NCBI RefSeq assembly: GCF_042242105.1
Contig: NC_092025.1
Span: 15,180,309 to 15,244,308, forward strand
From: Pempheris klunzingeri
Lineage: Eukaryota > Chordata > Actinopteri > Acropomatiformes > Pempheridae
Length of the DNA: 64,000 nucleotides
Direction of reading: 5' to 3'
Shown in pieces: positions 25,003 through 37,700 of the stretch. The first letter of the stretch is position 1, and each line of letters begins with the position of its first letter. Below the pieces are notes generated by a model that saw only the letters and a list, made by a program, of their open reading frames with translations, was not told the DNA's origin and made no database searches. A program made the translations under genes and the position numbers.

Positions 25003-28000
25003 GAGGCTGTGTGAATCTTGAGGTGTAGTACAGCAGTAAATGGAGCGCAGTTTGCAGAGCTGATGTGTTTAGAAGAGCCGACCTCAGCAGTCAGACTGAC
25101 AGAGGAGCAAAGGCATCGCTGCGTCACATCGAATCAGATCGGCTCTGTCAGGAACACTCGACTCGCACAGTGAATGGAGTTGACAACATGCTGTGACTTC
25201 GGGGTATGGTTCTACTTCAGGGATGCTTGAATCCGGCATGAATACATAAACATGAGAAGTAACATGCAGGGAGCATTGTAAATAATCCTCCAGGGGCATT
25301 TATGTAGAAATACACCACGAGGCAAAACAACAGCAGAGCTGAAGCAGGTGGAGTCTGAGGTCTCAGTCAGACTTCGGCTTTGTAATGCTGTGACTCAAAA
25401 CACATATTATCTCATTTAGGAGAACTGGTGAACTAAACTGCCACTAAAAGAGCACATTATCTTTACTAATTTCCAATAATTTTCCTGGTCATTTAGACAT
25501 AAATGTTTTACAGTTTGTATTGTTTGGATGTCTAAAAATCATCCTTCCTTCTGATCATTACTTTTTATTCACATTGGAATGCCCCCTTGTCAATTATCTT
25601 ATTTTGTTTAATTTTGTTTCAGAAAGTTATTAAATAATCCTTTATCCCCTTTCAGAGACTCAAGTAGCCGCAGGCTTGGGTAAGAACAGCTGTTTTGGCA
25701 ACTGCGCTTCTTCTTTAACATGCTTTCCACTGAAAGACTGCTCATTTCCATATTCTTTCTATAAAACTAATCCATTGGTGCGCGCGGTTTATAAATCTGA
25801 TAAAAAGAATAGTTTATGCATATTTTCATACCTTCCAGGAGTGTTGCATCAGCGGCTAATTACAAGTCAGACCTTTCCATTCAGGTTGTCATTACTGACC
25901 TTATTCTGCCAAACTAAAAGACATCATAACAATATGAACTGTCACGCTGGACCCTCAGGTAAAAAACATATAGTGAAAATAAAATATCTGCTCTTTTATT
26001 TGTCATTTTGAAGAAATATATACAAAAAGTAGATACTGACGTCATTTATTTAACATTGGCAAAAAAAAAAGTTCGCATTTACATAGACATAAAACACAAC
26101 ATGCATGAAGTTCACAGTTGGGAGCCGATGGTAACATCTGGAAGTGTCATGTTGTCATGTTTTTTTAGTGGGAAGCTGCTGCTGTCGATGTGTCAGGAAG
26201 AACAGCTGGTGGGTTGATTGGCCAGTCAGAGCTGCCATCGTTAGCGATTAAATGATCCCTCTGATAGATGTCCATGTCTCCTCCGTTTTATTGTCGTCTC
26301 TGAGCAGACAGATGTGGCGGGCTTACTGTCAGCCGTAAAGGTGTGTGATTACATGCCATGCCCACTTATTATACATGTCATGTCTGTTTATTAGCTCGGT
26401 GTCTTCAATAAATGGACGTGGCATCTAATCACACACACTCACTGATCTTTTCAACTCATAGTGTTTCCCTCGTGGCTGCTCAGACCGGCAATGATCCACT
26501 CCCAAATCTCTATAACAGCCCAGATTTATTTGTAAGTTCTTCCACCAACGTCGCCTGAGCTCCGTAGCTGCCGGTGCGAGGTGAGAAAGAGCAGGCCTCG
26601 GTGGAGAGATGATGGAGAGATGTTGCAGTTACACCTGCCGGCCAGGGTATCATCAGATCAGGCAGGAAGCAGCAAGTGTCTGCTCTGCTGGGGAACGCTA
26701 ATAAGCAGTGACACTGCCTGGTGAGGGCAGGAAGGATTAGAGGAATAAAAATAACCCTCTTCTCTTTCTCACCGTGTGCCTGTGTCATTGTATTTGTGGG
26801 GAAATGGCTCCTCTGACGCAGTTTTTCATAAAGATTCATGACAAAAATCCACTTAAAATAGTAAAAAGAAAAACCGGCTTTTTGATTATATCAGCCAGCT
26901 GTGCTAAATTTGAAAATTGAAAATTTGAGGCTGCAGTAAACAGGACTGAATTGATATTATTTGAATAAATGGTTCATTGCTGCAGAGCTGTTTTAGTTCT
27001 GGGGTATGTGAATGTTTGAGTGCATATTTTCAGTGGTAACACCGATCACCAGTATCACCACTTTTAGAGGATTTATTTTCTTATTGTTGTCGTCCACTCT
27101 CAGTATTCATGGAGGGGATTAAATATAAAGCAGCTATTGAGATTACAGCTTCCTGACTGCGGTGCAACTGTTAAGATAATTAAGTTTCTTTGTTTGCAGC
27201 AAGTTACTTTTGCTTTTCTCAGTGTTAAAACAACATTCTAACCATTCTTATTATTTTCAGTGGCAATTTCAGTGATCTTATATGTTTGCAAAATACATAG
27301 CACTACATGGATGGAGTACTGTGTGTGTCTGATCTGTAACCCTCCACTTTCATTCCTTCTCTCAGATTATCTGTGCACCCCGGAAGAGAACATTTACAAC
27401 ATTGACTTCACCAGATTCAAGATCAGAGACATGGAGACCGGCACAGTGCTGTTTGAAATCACCAAACCTCCATCCACAGGTGAGTCACTGGATTTGTTTC
27501 ATTTAATCTTTATTTACTATTAAAATACTTACAGTAAACGCATTATAAAGCAGTTTCATACATGTCGGCTGCACATATCTGTTATGTGAATCCATTAACC
27601 TGCAGAAACATCCCTGTAAAACACACAGACAATTATTCCTCTTGAGATTTTTTTTTTTTTCATGAAGTAATTTATTGCAAAGTCTATAAAACAAAGGAAA
27701 AAAGATGAGTTCTCATTGTGGCTTTCAAAGGAACGTCTAAAAACTGCTTCACAGTTCACAGTCACTCTAATAGGCAGCTAAACAACACTCAGTAATGCTT
27801 TACTTTAATTCCCTTATTTAGCATTTCAAACATAAATATTTATAAATTTGCTGGGAAATCATCGATACTATACTCTCCAAGACATTTTTAAGTTTTTAAG
27901 TTTTCTTCATTCTAAAAGTAAACCAGTGATCTGTACATCTGTGGAGAGCAAATGACTAATTTGACGTACTTAACAGGGCTTAAGAATGAGACCTATAATT

Positions 28001-29434
28001 ACACGATCTGCTATCCCACTTACTTTTGTTAGGAAAACAAATTGGTGATCATTTGGTACCAAACAAATGCACATTTTTCCTACTTGGTAGTAGATATGAC
28101 CTGGAGTATAAACCTGTTACATATTCTGTTTTTCTGAGTTGTAGGATTTTGTATTTGTTATAACATGTTTGTCTTTATTCAACCACAGACAAGACCAGGG
28201 AAGATATCCATGTCTAAAAATAGTTTATTTCATTTTATTCTGTTCCAATGCAAACTGATCACCACCTCAGACAAAGCAGGGGAGAAGAGGGATATTGACC
28301 CAAACGCCGGCCGATTTGTCCGCTACCAGTTCACCCCCGCTTTTCTCCGACTGCGGCAAGTTGGAGCCACGTAAGTGAGAATGTGTCTGAGTGGACGCAG
28401 TTAACAACAGATGGATGCCCATGTCCTCTTTCGCTCTCTTTGTTTTGCTGTGTTCTCTGTCTCACTCACTTTTTCCTGTCTGTCCAGCGTGGAGTTCACG
28501 GTTGGAGACATGCCGATAGAAAACTTCAGGATGATCGAGAGACATTATTTCAGAGAGAAGCTGCTCAAGAGTTTTGACTTTGAGTTTGGCTTTTGCATGC
28601 CCAGCAGCAAGAACACCTGTGAGCACATCTACGAATTCCCACCTCTGTCTGAGGACAGCAGTAAGTCCACACACACACACACACACACACACAGTTGAAA
28701 ACAATGTGAAGGTCCTGTGGCTCAGGCTGCATGCATAATACTGTCAATGTCTGCTGTCGTAGTTACATTTGCCTTTTCAGTCCTGTTTCCTATTTCTCTT
28801 TATGATAATGCCAGCCTGTACAATTTTTTTTTAACAGATTATATCACAGTTTATAGTTTTGTACCAGTATGAATTACATATGGTAGGGCTGCAAAGACCA
28901 ATGATTTCCATTCTTAATTAAACAGATCACAGTTCACCCTTAGGGGAACATGAATATGCACAGCAATTTTCATAGCAAACTATCAAATAGTTGTTGAGAC
29001 TTTTCTCTCTAAACTACAAATGTCAACCCTGTGGTGGCGCTAGAGGAAAAGACAGGGGAACAATGTCATTACAGAGACAATCTGATTGAGGGCTGGCGAG
29101 ATGTTTCAGTCTGGATCACAGACTGACATTAGCATCCCTGAAGCCACACTGCTAGCATAGCTAAAAAAGATTTTAAAACCATATCTATTGATTCTTTCTT
29201 GTCCCTGTAATCATCTTGGGTTCCCTCAGATTCATCTCAGGGCCCCTTGAAAGAGGTCCAGACATCCTTATGTTGGGATTCAGCGCTCTAACCACAGTGA
29301 TGTGTTTGTCTCTGCCCACAGTCAGAGAGATGATCCTGCACCCGTATGAGACGCAGTCCGACAGCTTCTACTTTGTGGACAATAAGCTGGTGATGCACAA
29401 CAAGGCGGACTACTCGTACAACGGTGGGACGTAG
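15957..29434 (+). CDS. unc119: UNC119 lipid-binding trafficking chaperone
   Basis: UNC119 binds myristoylated N-termini (for example transducin alpha and ciliary cargo) in a PDE-delta-like beta-sandwich and delivers them to cilia and photoreceptor outer segments. Exons are 15957-16080, 27366-27479, 28271-28370, 28488-28660 and 29322-29434, giving 624 nt and 207 aa plus stop. Conserved segments are [95 protein letters not shown] and [20 protein letters not shown] near the end. I chose the ATG at 15957 because MKVKKG is the conserved family start. An in-frame ATG at 15822, with A at -3, would add 45 Ser/Gly-rich residues (252 aa). The paralogue unc119b is less likely, given [16 protein letters not shown] and the neighbours slc13a2 and vtn. 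The frame stays open upstream of 15822. Confidence 0.96.
18351..18397 (+). repeat. Doubled 17-mer ATCACYACRGCAACGTG, 30-bp period
   Basis: ATCACCACAGCAACGTG at 18351-18367 recurs as ATCACTACGGCAACGTG at 18381-18397, with 2 differences. The spacing is exactly 30 bp, about three helical turns. It lies in unc119 intron 1. Confidence 0.6.
19641..19655. promoter_or_regulatory. Perfect RFX-type X-box palindrome
   Basis: CGTTGCCTAGCAACG contains GTTGCC-T-AGCAAC. That satisfies the X-box rule RYYNYY-N(1-3)-RRNRAC at every position, and the outer CGTTGC/GCAACG arms are inverted repeats. RFX factors control ciliary genes through X-boxes, and unc119 acts in cilia. The site is 3.6 kb into intron 1, so any role would be as an enhancer. 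Confidence 0.5.
21028..21240 (+). repeat. Relic of the dispersed teleost repeat (copy 2 of 4)
   Basis: AACATGCTAACATGCTGAGA, then TTAGCATATTAGCATG, then TTCACAGGTATTTGTTCAGA. These are the 5' blocks of the same repeat family as 2376-2540, heavily decayed. Confidence 0.5.
22553..22574. repeat. Poly(A) tract of 22 bp
   Basis: An uninterrupted A-run in unc119 intron 1. It could be the tail of an old retroposed sequence, but I recognise nothing upstream. Confidence 0.85.
23336..23460 (+). repeat. Tail of a dispersed fish repeat (GGGGGTTCCAGTCCAGC block)
   Basis: A degenerate B-box-like GGGGGTTCCAGTCC is followed by TTTGCTGCATGTCGTC and ACCCCTCTCT. It ends in CATGAAAATGCCCAAAAATA. I know this arrangement as a common short interspersed fish sequence. 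The B-box resemblance suggests a tRNA-derived SINE-type origin, which is inference. Confidence 0.5.
24247..24998. repeat. Cluster of (CA)n/(GT)n arrays with GTGC and GC segments
   Basis: Arrays lie at about 24247-24280, 24391-24453, 24617-24650, 24738-24763 and 24967-24998. The second grades from (GT)n through (GTGC)n into GCGCGCGC, all alternating purine-pyrimidine. Confidence 0.9.
28668..28693 (+). repeat. (CA)13 just after the unc119 exon 4 donor
   Basis: The array starts 7 nt past the GT of the exon 4 donor at 28661. CA-rich elements at this position are known binding sites for hnRNP L in other genes. Confidence 0.85.
28935..29165 (+). repeat. Dispersed teleost repeat (copy 3 of 4)
   Basis: CCTTAGGGGAACATGAATAT, then AATAGTTGTTGAGACTTTTC, GTGGTGGCGCTAGAGGAAAA and CACTGCTAGCATAGCTAAAA. 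It retains more of the consensus order than copy 1. It lies in unc119 intron 4. Confidence 0.7.
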
Positions 29435-29529
29435 AGACGCCACACAGACGCGAGAGACAGGTGGATGTACGGACTGACCTGAGGGACGATCAGAGTACGC
29501 TGGTGGGGTTCACATCCTGTCAATCCAGT

Positions 29530-29534
<5 letters not shown>

Positions 29535-29561
<27 letters not shown>

Positions 29562-29625
29562 GTTCCTTCTTCCTCTATCTCTTTCTCCTGCTGAGAGAAC
29601 ACCACCCAGAAAACGCCCATACAGA

Positions 29626-29676
<51 letters not shown>
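29535..29676. repeat. (CT)n and (GT)23 in the unc119 3' UTR
   Basis: A CT tract at 29535-29561 and an uninterrupted GT array at 29631-29676, both about 100-240 bp after the unc119 stop. They are therefore probably part of the mature mRNA. Confidence 0.9.
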
Positions 29677-29678
<2 letters not shown>

Positions 29679-31462
29679 GCATATATAAGTTAATGAAAGC
29701 CTAAAAAAGCCACATCCAGCACACACAAACACACACATGGACACGCTGTTCGCAGCTTCATGTGGTCGCTGCTGTAACAATGTGTGTTTGTAATATGACA
29801 AACCAGCATGTGAGCGACTTTTTAGGAAATATCAAATGGTTTTCGCTCTCTAGCCACATCACAAAGTGAAAAAAGAAACAACTGTGTATCTTCAAATATT
29901 GATTGAGAAATTATTTTTTTTCATTCCTGTACATGTTAGGGTTTAGGAACAAATCTTGCATCTAAGAACGTGTGTTTTTAGGACATAAATAACAGTTTTG
30001 GGAAAGTTTTCACAGATTCCTTGAGTGTGTGTGTGTGTGTGTGTGTATGATTGTCTGTCTGTGTCTGCGTGGCTGTGAGTGTGTCAGTTTGAAGCATGAT
30101 TACTGGTCTGGTAAAAAAAAATATATTGAATTATATGTCAATAATGTGGTCATCTGGTTTGCAAAGGTCAAATAGATTTCCAGAACCTGTTAGCACATTT
30201 TCTACACAGTAGTTAGTCGTTTTGCATTTATCAGACCGGTTTCCTGTTTCCTTATCCCTTTGCTCCTTATTTATTTCTCGAGTCGTGTGACCTGTATTAA
30301 CCATAGGGCGTATGTGTTATTGACTTTCCTCAAAGCACAACATCTCTACGGAGCCGACAATTACGAAACTTGTAATAGTGAGCTGATCTGATATGATCAT
30401 AAACGTACTTTGTCATCTGTGTACCGACTGTACTTTTCCAGCCTCACATTGCTTTGTTAAGGTGATAAAAAAAAAAAAAAAGTTGTTAAAAACTTTGTTA
30501 CGTTGTGTCCAAGTTAAAGTTTTGCCGTTTGGAAACTCTACCTAAGAGAAGAAAAGGAAAACTTGGATTTGTAATTGTGTTTTTCAGTCAAAATAGTGCT
30601 GCAAAAAGGACGAAAATTGGGGAATGTAGCAGAAGTCGTTTAAAGAACAAATCTTCACACCCTTAAATCTCATGTTTTCTTGTTTGTGTGTGATCTGATG
30701 TTTCTGTTTCTGTGGCAGTCTGATTTCTGCCTCTTGTACATTTCTATCTCATTGTGTTCGCTCTGACACATTCCAGTGAGTTCGGACCTGAGTGTTGATC
30801 TCTTCTTATTTGAGGGCATTTATTACACAGATCACACTGAGAATCAGCAACTGAACCGTCTTTGGATGCCTCTAAACTATAATATGCAAACGTAGCTTTC
30901 TCTCTGTCTGTGCTGAGACACAGCCTGACTCAAATAGTATCCAAAATACTTTTGTTTTTCGGCATATCTGCACATACTAGATACTTAAAGTACTTCAATT
31001 TCAGCGACCCCTACCCATCGATTACAGCAAGTCTGCTCACACAAATGCTGCAAATTATTTGCAAATACTAGTTGAGGCAGGTCTGTGGAGAACTGCAGCA
31101 AGTTGGGAGGAAATTACTTGAATGCACCTGTTTGTGCGTTGAGATCAACGCAAGAAAAAGGTGGAAATTGATTTGGATTGTTTTTTGGCCTGCACAAGTT
31201 GCAGATTGTCAGTTACAGGGAACAGAGGATGAGAGGCGAATTAGCTCCTGTGCTAAAAAAAGTCAAATGGACAGGAAGGGGAGGGTGGGGGGGTTCAGAT
31301 TGGACTCTTAATCGGAGATAAAAACAGATTGACTTGAATGTTATGTTGAAAATGTAACACAGATATTTAGGACAGATTTATTTATGACTGATTGTGACTC
31401 ATGTACAACTTATTTTGAAATGATGTAAAGTTTTCAAATGTCGGTGTGACTGAACAAAAGTA

Positions 31463-31468
31463 AAATAA
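31463..31468 (+). promoter_or_regulatory. Candidate poly(A) signal of unc119
   Basis: AATAAA in AAAATAAAGATTT, followed 40-60 bp later by GT-rich sequence (GTGTCTTGGCTGGTGATGTT). It is the most complete signal downstream of the stop and implies a 3' UTR of about 2 kb (29435 to about 31485). I saw no coding content in that interval. Confidence 0.45.
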
Positions 31469-31590
31469 AGATTTATGGGACTTTTTGAAATATTGCAGTG
31501 TCTTGGCTGGTGATGTTGTGGGAAAGAGAGAGTGCACACTTTGCTCACATGATATGGTTTTATTTTCAGAAAGCTCCACTACAATAACAT

Positions 31591-31617
31591 GTAATGTGGG
31601 GAAAAACCCCACATTAC
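31591..31617. other. Perfect 11-bp hairpin with A5 loop
   Basis: GTAATGTGGGG, then AAAAA, then CCCCACATTAC: a perfect inverted repeat about 125 bp after the candidate unc119 poly(A) signal. Too short for a microRNA precursor. Confidence 0.8.
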
Positions 31618-31874
31618 TCTGCAGGGATGTTCTCTGTTTATCTTCTACACTTTCAGTTTATTACATTCATTGAAAAGAGAGATACTGACCTCCACTACGA
31701 TCGTATCCTGTTGGCAGCCTCTTATCTCAAAGTTATTCTTCAACCAGTCTTTTCATCTGCACTCATTTACACAATATTCGTAACACCTTCCTGCTATTGA
31801 TTTGTGCGCTTTCTCTGTTTTATCTTCCTCGTTGCTAAACAGTGTTTTTCAGCCTCACACTCCTCCAATTACTG

Positions 31875-32190
31875 TTAAAGGAGTAGTGTCACATTTTGGG
31901 AAATATGCTGAGGAGATTGATTCTCATGCACTAGGAGATGGTTAGCGTAGCGTAGCATGAAGATTAGAAATGGGAACACAAGCCAGTCTGGCTAAAAGAT
32001 AAAAAAAATAGCCCACCAACACTTTGAATGCTGACTAAATAATAAGCCTTCAGGAGGTCATTGCACCTGGCCTCTTCTGTTTTTGTGCACCATATAAAAT
32101 GTTAATCAGTGAGCTTTAGAGATGGTGGTACATGTTTTAGAGAGTGTTTCCAGTCTTTATGCTAAGCTAAACTAACTGGCTGTAGTTTTG
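31875..32190 (+). repeat. Degenerate percomorph MITE
   Basis: TCACATTTTGGGAAATATGC, then GATGGTTAGCGTAGCGTAGC, AAGCCAGTCTGGCTAAAAGA and TTTCCAGTCTTTATGCTAAG, with a sub-terminal inverted relation (GTTAGC/GCTAA). It is a family I recognise from many spiny-rayed fish, and a second decayed copy lies at 41690-41910. Lies between unc119 and slc13a2. No gene seen from 32190 to 33709, only AT-rich DNA and a T-run near 33090. Confidence 0.6.
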
Positions 32191-33709
32191 TATTTGCTGC
32201 ACAGGTATTAAAGTACTATCAATGTGCTCTCAGAAAGAAAACATATTCCATATAAGCATATGTCTCAAACTATTAAGCTTATAGCTTTCAGCTGTATTCA
32301 TGAAGGGAATATTTTCAATTAAAAATTAAAATGTTCCCTGCAAAAATAATCACCTAAAGACCATCAATTTGACTTTTACTTTTCACAATATTAGAAATGT
32401 AAAATCAATGTTTGTTCGTGGTAAAACAGTGTGACAAAAACACTGATAAAACACTGATATAAATTAAATATGCAACACAAAACAAAAACTTAAAGTCCAA
32501 CAGAAGGACCACAGCAATAAATTAAATTAACTGATAAAATTAATTCAATGTCAGCTCATTTACATATTGTCTGTAAACACGACATCACTCAGAATAATCA
32601 CAAAAAAACAATCACACTAAATAATCACTCAAACACACAGTGTACTGAATCTTTGCATAATTTTTGAGTCATTAAAAGATAAATAAGATGACATCACATT
32701 TGGGGAAGAGTGTACAAGGAAATCTTTTCTAATGATCACATTGTTTTTGTTTCGGTCACTGGAATGACACGAGGAAGTACAGAACAAAAAAAGGGGAGAG
32801 TCTGTTTGATAGTAGAGCTGTCTGATAGAAGTTCATCTCAGTTTGGGTTGTAAATCCAGCAGTAGTTTTTCACCACATTGTTTATACTTAAAGAATTGAT
32901 TCAGAGGTTTGTTCTTCTTCATTGGATTTCAGACTGCAGTATTTCTGTTATGCTCTCTTAGCTGTCATTGTCTGACCCCTTTGAAATAAATAAACATAGC
33001 CTACTCTTTAAAAAACATTGATTCAGAGCACATGGCAGTGCACCTCTGCTGAGTGAAACTGGGTCTAAATTGTGTTTAGCCCCATCTTTAATCTTTTTTT
33101 TTTTTTTTTTACCACATTTACTGTAAACAACCTTTCATTTTCTCTCCGTCTGTCTCATCTCCTTCTATAATCAAAGCTTCTGATAAAGCTCTTGAAACTC
33201 AAAGTGGGTTTTTCTTTTGTCCTTTAAAGACCCAGAAAACGTTCTTTCTCTATCAGCTTCTTTCTCGTGATGGGATCTTACAAGAACACACACTTTCCTC
33301 TAAACTTTAAACAGTCTTGGTAATTTCATGTGAGAGATTTCTGACCTTGTGGTTTTTTTCTGAGCTCTTCTCATTGGTTTGAAGTGGCTGACTCAGTTAA
33401 AAAAGGGTGATGTCACATACTTCTATGCACCAATCAGGATCGAGCATCCTGTCGCTGTCACTCAAATCTGATCAAACCACAATGACATAGTACTGATGAA
33501 GCAGATCAGCTGAGCTTTTGAGTGTTAAACTTTTAACAAATATTACAGTAAAATGTGGTTGTTGCTCATTTAGTCAAGAATATTTTAGATTCTATGTTAG
33601 AGAAATACTTAAGACATGGAGATGAGTTTTCAGGGGTTATAAAAACCAGTTCTGTGTCATTCCCTTTCTCCATCTCTCTCTCTCTCTCTCTCTCGCCATC
33701 CTCTCTTAC

Positions 33710-34714
33710 TCACGGTTGGGTATGTGAAGTGTTTGCCCACTGAGGGAATATGTGCATGTCAAACATGACGTATCCCCAGGTGTTGATGCCTAAATTGGTG
33801 GTCAAAATCCCAATAATGTTCAGCATGAATCCGGCTTTAACCTGGAGGAACAGACAGTCACATCCTGATCAGTACACAGAAGGAAAAGTCTTTTTTAAAA
33901 GCAATCAGTTTGGGTTATAAACCTTCAAAATAAAAGTGGGACTGTTGTGACAGTGGACTGAGTTTGCAGGACACTGTTCAATTCTTTTGTGGAGCTACAG
34001 TCAGCACCATTAGACCTGTGGTAAACACCATCTTGAATGAAATCAAAAGAATTAATAATTTGTAATTGATTAATCCATCCATTTTCTGACAACATTAAAT
34101 AATTCTTTGCCATATTGTCCCTATTGTCACACTTTTACATTTTATTAAACTATATTCTACACGATTAGCACCACTCTTCCTTCTTTATTAAATGAATGCT
34201 CAGAAAAAGAGGCTTTTAATTGCATGTAAATTAGGGTCTGCATAAAAATGTAGATTTTCAGAAACTGATAAAGATGGCAAACAGCAAAACATCTTTAAAA
34301 AAAAAACTATGTGTTTAGTCATCTGTCCAGCATTAATGTTTTTCTGCAGTGTAAAGGACACTTCCCTCCCCATTACCACAGCCAATTATCTATTAGGAAT
34401 TAGTTCTCAACCATATTCAACTTTCCTCAAATTAACATTTGTAACATAGATTGTGTATTATATATTAGTATATATTATGTATAGATAATACATATTATAT
34501 TATTATATTATTATATTATTATATTATACAGCTCACCATGTCCATGACTTTGAGTTTTCCAAAAGAGAAGGCGATGGCGTTGGGTGGTGTTGCCACAGGC
34601 AGCATGAAGGCCAGAGAGGCAGCAATGGTGCAGGGCAGCATCACATAGAGCGGGTGTATCTTAATGGCTACGGCCTAAGAAACACGCCAACACAACACAG
34701 TTAAATACATGGAG

Positions 34715-34758
<44 letters not shown>

Positions 34759-37700
34759 AAACATCTGAGCTCTGTTTACCATTGAAGCCAATATGGGCAG
34801 GAACAGGGTGGTGGTGGCCGTGTTGCTGGAGCACTCTGTGAACGTCGCCACCAGAAGGCAGAGCAGCAAAGAGATGGCGTAGGCCGGAATTTTCTCCAGA
34901 GGGGCCAAACTCTCTCCCAACCACTTGGACAGACCTGACTCCTGTTAACACATATTTCAAGCAGAAAATATATTTTTTTAGTTAGGAGTCTTATTATTAA
35001 TGCTGCCAGGATGCCAATGTCTGTCAACAGGTCATGTCATTTTGGTCCAGTCCCATTGAACAACTTCTGGATGGGTTGCCATAAATGTTTGCACAGATAT
35101 TCATCTTCACCAGGGGATTCATTTTAGACTTTAATGATCCCCTGACATCTCATGTCGCACCACCAGTGGGTCAGTTACTGAGTGAAATATCTTAACATCC
35201 ACTGGATGGATTGGACTCAAAGGTTTTGTCCATTCACACTGGAGATCCGCCTGACTTTTCCTCTCCCTCATAAAGTTGACATTTGTGGCTTCATGTTAAA
35301 TGTCTCAGCAACTATTGTTACTAAAGCAGAGTGTGACATTTTATTTTATTGTATTGTATTGTTCAACTACAATTTCATCAATCAAGTATTATTGATTTAT
35401 CAAGTAATGATTTATTCTAAGGAATCTAAACATAATTTATTGTGAAAGAATAACCACAAATATACATCTTACTTAGGTAGAGTGCAACATGTTATCTTAA
35501 AATGTTCTGACCAGCAGTCCAAAAACCAATACATGAAATCTTACAGGGAGAAAGCACAGCGTTCACAGACGTTTACCTCACTGCCAGCAGCCAGAGCGAA
35601 GCCTCCTCCCAGCAGCAGGATGATGTTCCAGGGCATTCGCTCATGGACCACTTGCCAGTTCAGCAGAGTAGAGGGACACTGCACCAAATTACCTGTGAGA
35701 CCCAGATGAAGTGTGAACATGAAACAGTAATTAATGTGAAAGAGCAGTGTCATATCCGCTGGGTAATCCATACCAAATGCTCAGATGAGCTGAAATTTAG
35801 GTTACAGGAACACATTTAAGGCGTTGTGGGATTTTTTTTCTCCCTAACTGTTAATAAGAATGGGGGAAAAAATCAACATTTCACCTTCATCATTGTGACC
35901 ATAGCCTCCAAACTTGGGCAGCTGGGAGGGGATAACGAAGAAGAGCATCGACATTAAGATGGCGATGGTTCCATCTGACACGAAACTGACGGACAAAACA
36001 TAACATTATTCAGTATACTGTTGCTTAGATATGCATTGCCTGCTCTGTCGTCACATTGCAAATAAGTGTGAACCAAGGAACTAAGAACAAATGTGCATTT
36101 GTTGATGCAGAAATGCAACATCATATGTTGAGGTTGAGGAATTTAAAGGATAAAACACTACACTTTTCTTATTGTCAACAAAGAAAAGATGGGCTAATGC
36201 CTGCACACTATACACAAGTGTGTAGGTATAATCTGTTCTTCCACTGATGAGGTTTACTGATGTGCACATAATTACTCTCCTGCTTTATTGTCAACAAAGC
36301 CCATGAAAAGACCAAAAACAAGAATGCATTAACCCCTCTCTAAATACTTTCTGATCTCCTCAACCTGGTTTTAGCACTCAGTCCCAAAACCATCAGAGGT
36401 AACTCTTTACAAAAGACTCACAAATACATAGTTTCATCTCTAAAAAACAGCTGTGCACTGTTGATCAGCTCATTTGAGGTTTTAGGTTTTTTCCTGGGAT
36501 TTGTTGACAAGAGGAAAATTATGCTGGTATCCCAGCACGAATGGTGTGAAGTCATGTCCAAAAAGGAAGAGCGAGCGACTCACTCTCCTCCCTTATTGAA
36601 GAGCACCGTTGCCCAGCCGTCTATGAAGCCCGGCTCCCTGGTGAACCACAGGAGCACCAGCAGGACGAAGATGGTGAGCACCGCCACCTCAGCAAACTTC
36701 ATGGGCCCCAGCTTACTGTACTCCTCCCTCATCACTCTGTACGCCTCCTTATCTCTGTCGCTTTCAATGCCGCAGCCGAATGACTGCTTCAGGCTGAGGA
36801 GAGAGGTACAAAGTGCAAAAATGCTGCAGACTGATCAACAAATCAAGGAAAGGTTTGAAGATTTATAAGCATGGACTAATTTCAGTGTACTGGTTGAACT
36901 TTTAGGTAAATATATTTTCATAGTGGTGTCGTTGTATGGAATACCAAATATTGAGACTTGTTAGTTTGTTTATCAATCAAAATGAAATATGACTTTCCTT
37001 ATTGCTTCACCAAATACTAGAAAAAAACAAGTCATGTTGAGGCACATAAAAATTGTTTGTTAGCAATCTTCAGACAGAGACAGGCTAACTGTCTCTCTCA
37101 TTTCCACTCTTTGTGCTAAGGTAGGCCAACAGGCTGCTGGATGAAGCTCTGTATCTAATGATTGTCTTCATCTAATGTTTCCCAAAATACTGAAGAATTT
37201 TGTAAGGTGCTTTAAGACATTTTTCTGGTGTACATGCAGGAGGTCAGTTCAACCTAAACGCAAAAATTTGATGTGTGCAATGTGTGCAGGATCCTCCACA
37301 GATCTCACTGCAGACCGTTTTTAGTACTTTTCTGCGTTACGAAACAAATCCTTAAAAATCGAAAAAATGATGTGCACGGCTAAGTACTGATTAGTGTAAG
37401 TGGGACAATTTTTCAGCATTTTGGGCTAAATGACCATTTAAACATGAAGCTGATGTTGCCTTACTTGAAGCCCAGGAACAGAAACTGAAGCCAGAACCAG
37501 GTCAACACCAGCATGAGCACCATGTTGGGAAAAGCAAAGCCAAACCAGCTGGCAAAGTTGATCACCTGACCATTGCCTGGGAAGAGCCTTCACAAAACAA
37601 AAGAAAGACGGAGAGATGAGAGCAGGAAAAGGGGGACAAACAGGACAATCAGCTGTTACATGCATGGAATAATATTCTGCTGTGTTTCTCAATGCCTTAC

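Larger units (their letters stand above)
16081..27365 (+). other. unc119 intron 1 (11.3 kb)
   Basis: The donor GTAAGT at 16081 and the acceptor before 27366 bound the largest intron in the window. It holds an X-box motif (19641-19655), a doubled 17-mer (18351-18397), repeat fragments (21028-21240 and 23336-23460), a poly(A) tract (22553-22574) and a dense dinucleotide-repeat block (24247-24998). ORFs of up to 111 codons inside it resemble no protein I know. No nested gene is supported. Confidence 0.7.

Noticed and set aside
25676-26011. 111-codon ORF in unc119 intron 1
   Set aside because: Composition is that of AT-rich intron, with no similarity to any family I know.
31590-31618. microRNA precursor at the 11-bp hairpin
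   Set aside because: The stem is half the length needed for a microRNA hairpin, so it is kept only as a structural observation.
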